A program made the translations under genes and the position numbers. Below are positions 23,177 through 24,794 of a stretch of DNA of 24,794 bases, piece after piece (the first letter of the stretch is position 1; each line of letters starts with the position of its first letter). The DNA is from CAYFKJ01 sp964528595 (GTDB taxonomy: Bacteria > Pseudomonadota > Alphaproteobacteria > UBA2966), in contig CAZGTM010000050.1 of assembly GCA_964528595.1 (NCBI GenBank), forward strand, positions 1 through 24,794, given 5' to 3'. Under the pieces are notes generated by a model. The model saw only the letters and a list, made by a program, of their open reading frames with translations. It was not told the DNA's origin and did no database searches.

Positions 23177-23548
23177 ATGACTGATCCGGATACGACCTCA
23201 ATAATCTACCACGTCTGCCGCCGCGATGAGTGGCTGGCCGCCGTCGCACGCGGGGCTTACGCCGGATCGTCACAGGATCAGGCCGACGGCTTCATCCATT
23301 TTTCCGACCTCGCGCAAGTGCGGGCGAGCACGGCAAAACACCGCGCCGGACAGGACGACCTGACGCTGCTGGTGGTGGATGCATTGAGATTGGGCGACGC
23401 CCTGAAATGGGAAACCTCGCGCGGCGGCATGCTGTTCCCGCACCTTTATGCGGAACTCCCGGTCGATGCCGTCGTCGAAACGGTCGACATAACACTGGGC
23501 GCCGATGGCGTGCATGTCTTTCCGGACGGCTATCCCACCGGGGACTGA
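23177..23548 (+). CDS. DUF952 family protein
   Basis: The 123-residue cytoplasmic protein matches the DUF952 pattern: IIYHVCRRDEWLAAVARGAY at the start, then DQADGFIHFSDLAQV, LLVVDALRLGDALKWE and FPHLYAELPVDAVV. From memory, this family has been grouped with ADP-ribosyltransferase-like folds, but its function has not been established. It is divergent from the sugar dehydrogenase, with a 134-base gap holding a TTCGGGCC direct repeat (23070-23077 and 23086-23093). It ends eight bases from the convergent nucleoside hydrolase. The start ATG at 23177 gives the family N-terminus after ten extra residues. Confidence 0.88.
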   Translation: MTDPDTTSIIYHVCRRDEWLAAVARGAYAGSSQDQADGFIHFSDLAQVRASTAKHRAGQDDLTLLVVDALRLGDALKWETSRGGMLFPHLYAELPVDAVVETVDITLGADGVHVFPDGYPTGD

Positions 23549-23556
23549 CGGCACCC

Positions 23557-24486
23557 CTAAAGGTTTGCCAGACGTTCCGTCAGCAGTTCGAAAAAACCGC
23601 CCGCATCGACGTCGCGGATCACCAGCGCATTCTTTTTCCGCTCCGTGACGCCCCACCAGTCCACCACGGTGGCGCCGCGCGTCAGGTCCGAAGAGGTTTC
23701 AATCTCGACGTTGCACTCGCGGCCCTGAAACAATTCAGGCTTAAGCAGCCAGGCCATAACGGTGGGGTCGTGCAGCGGCCCGCCGTCGGTGCCGTACTTC
23801 GCCTCATCGAAGCGTTCGAAGAACAGCAGCATTTCCGTCAGCGCCGTGGCGGCCCGTGACTCGACCGCCTTGATGCGCGCCACCCTGGCCTTGGTCGTCA
23901 ACACCTTGTGCGTCACGTCGAGCGGCATCATGACAATGGGAATGCCGGAGGCGAAGACGTCGCGCGCGGCCTCGGGATCGACGTAGACGTTGAACTCGGC
24001 GGACGGCGTGATGTTGCCCTGCTCGAAATATCCCCCGCCCATCATCACGATTTGCCGCACGCGTCCGGCGATGGCGGGCTCCTTCTGCAAGGCCAGCGCA
24101 ATATTGGTCAGCGGCGCCAGGGTGCAAAGCGTGACCGTTCCGGCATCCTCAGTCATGAGGGTTTCGACGATGAAATCGACGGCATGGCCGTCCTGCAGGG
24201 CGGTTTGGGGCTCGAACAGCTCCGGGCCGTCCAGCCCGGTCTTGCCGTGTACGTGCTCCGCCGTCACCAACGGACGCTCCAGGGGCCGGTCGGCGCCGGC
24301 AAACACCTTCACGTCCGTGCGCCCGGCCATTTCACAGACGATGCGGGCGTTCCGCGCCGTCAGTTCCAGCGGCACGTTGCCGGCCACGGCGGTGATGCCG
24401 AGGATCTCGAACTCCGGACTGCCCAGCGCAAGGAAAATCGCCGCTGCATCATCCTGTCCCGGGTCTGTATCGATTATTATTTTCAT
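23557..24486 (-). CDS. Nucleoside hydrolase (IunH family)
   Basis: The 309-residue enzyme hydrolyses the N-glycosidic bond of ribonucleosides to base and ribose. The calcium-binding aspartate cluster DTDPGQDDA is at residues 6-14. The family blocks TLAPLTNIALAL (122-133), MMGGGYFEQGN (148-158) and AEFNVYVDPEAA (163-174) are present. The C-terminal active-site block is GGPLHDPTVMAW, with His239 and Asp240. Length is normal for inosine-uridine preferring hydrolases, though base preference cannot be given. It probably serves nucleoside salvage in the cytoplasm. An AGGG six bases before the ATG supports the start. It is divergent from the truncated dehydrogenase gene at the window end. Confidence 0.95.
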   Translation of the reverse strand: MKIIIDTDPGQDDAAAIFLALGSPEFEILGITAVAGNVPLELTARNARIVCEMAGRTDVKVFAGADRPLERPLVTAEHVHGKTGLDGPELFEPQTALQDGHAVDFIVETLMTEDAGTVTLCTLAPLTNIALALQKEPAIAGRVRQIVMMGGGYFEQGNITPSAEFNVYVDPEAARDVFASGIPIVMMPLDVTHKVLTTKARVARIKAVESRAATALTEMLLFFERFDEAKYGTDGGPLHDPTVMAWLLKPELFQGRECNVEIETSSDLTRGATVVDWWGVTERKKNALVIRDVDAGGFFELLTERLANL

Positions 24487-24564
24487 GCCTTACCCTATGC
24501 CGCACACGCCAGTCCGTTCAAGTCGGCGGAACAGTGCTTTTGGAGTTTCCGGAGGATCGCTCAC

Positions 24565-24794
24565 ATGAAAATCGGCTTCATCGGCCTCGGCAACGTCGGC
24601 GGCAAACTGGCCGGCAGCCTGCAGCGAAACGGCTTCGACCTGATGGTGCTCGACCTCGACGCGGCGGCCATGTCGCCGTTCGTCGAAAATGGTGCGTCGG
24701 CGGCGAACTCGCCGCGCGAATTGGCGCAATGGGCGGATGCCGTCATTACCTGCCTGCCCTCCCCCGCAGCCAGCGCCGCCGTGATGGAGGATGG
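24565..24794 (+). CDS. 3-hydroxyisobutyrate dehydrogenase-like NAD(P)-dependent oxidoreductase, 3' end missing
   Basis: Only the first 76 codons lie in the window. The N-terminus MKIGFIGLGNVGGKLAGSL is the dinucleotide-binding G-x-G-x-x-G motif of beta-hydroxyacid dehydrogenases, and LAQWADAVITCLPSPAA matches the block after the second strand. The family includes 3-hydroxyisobutyrate, tartronate semialdehyde and 6-phosphogluconate-like dehydrogenases. The visible portion cannot choose among them. GGAGG nine bases upstream of the ATG supports the start. It diverges from the nucleoside hydrolase with a 78-base gap. Confidence 0.9.
   Translation, partial: MKIGFIGLGNVGGKLAGSLQRNGFDLMVLDLDAAAMSPFVENGASAANSPRELAQWADAVITCLPSPAASAAVMED

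Noticed and set aside
1..24794. tRNA genes, CRISPR arrays, insertion sequences and prophage genes
   Set aside because: I looked through the gaps on both strands and found no cloverleaf, regularly spaced repeat, transposase or phage-like protein.

Overview
The window looks like a chromosomal segment of a free-living, GC-rich alphaproteobacterium, probably Rhodospirillales-like. This is inferred from overall protein style, high GC with short intergenic gaps, a dipeptide-type ABC operon, and many CoA-dependent and oxidoreductase genes. I see no tRNA, rRNA, CRISPR array, insertion sequence or phage gene, and no intergenic gap exceeds 300 bases. The first and last genes are cut by the window edges.

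Layout. (1) 1-5211, plus strand: a complete Dpp/Opp-type peptide importer (binding protein, two permeases, two ATPases), with a strong stem-loop between the binding protein and the first permease; a small SpoIIAA/STAS-like gene follows (5249-5623). (2) 5630-9419, minus strand: gamma-carbonic anhydrase-like protein, argC, an alpha/beta hydrolase, a LysE-type exporter and a secreted cupredoxin. (3) 9638-10527, plus strand: an NTF2-like protein and a MaoC-type hydratase. (4) 10524-14066, minus strand: a GNAT acetyltransferase translationally coupled to a bifunctional 3-hydroxyacyl-CoA dehydrogenase/enoyl-CoA hydratase, then a quinone-oxidoreductase-like MDR enzyme. (5) 14323-17960, plus strand: two tandem paralogous double-[4Fe-4S] proteins related to reductive dehalogenases and QueG, followed by an acyl-CoA synthetase. 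(6) 18109-21616, plus strand: an orphan PAS-PAS histidine kinase, a YchJ-like SEC-C protein and an LLM flavin oxidoreductase. (7) 21630-24794: a secreted PQQ-type sugar dehydrogenase (minus), a DUF952 protein (plus), a nucleoside hydrolase (minus) and the start of a 3-hydroxyisobutyrate dehydrogenase-like gene (plus).

How the genes may work together. Peptide uptake (Dpp), amino acid export (LysE), arginine synthesis (ArgC) and nucleoside salvage are ordinary heterotrophic functions. The most unusual part is 14323-17960. Two cytoplasmic, probably cobalamin-dependent iron-sulfur proteins sit six bases apart and are followed within 23 bases by an aryl/acyl-CoA ligase, with CoA-chemistry enzymes (MaoC, hydratase/dehydrogenase, MDR) just upstream on both strands. 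A catabolic module that activates an acid to its CoA thioester and performs a reductive step on it is a reasonable hypothesis, but the substrate cannot be read from sequence. Several intergenic regions also carry clean inverted repeats that may be operators.
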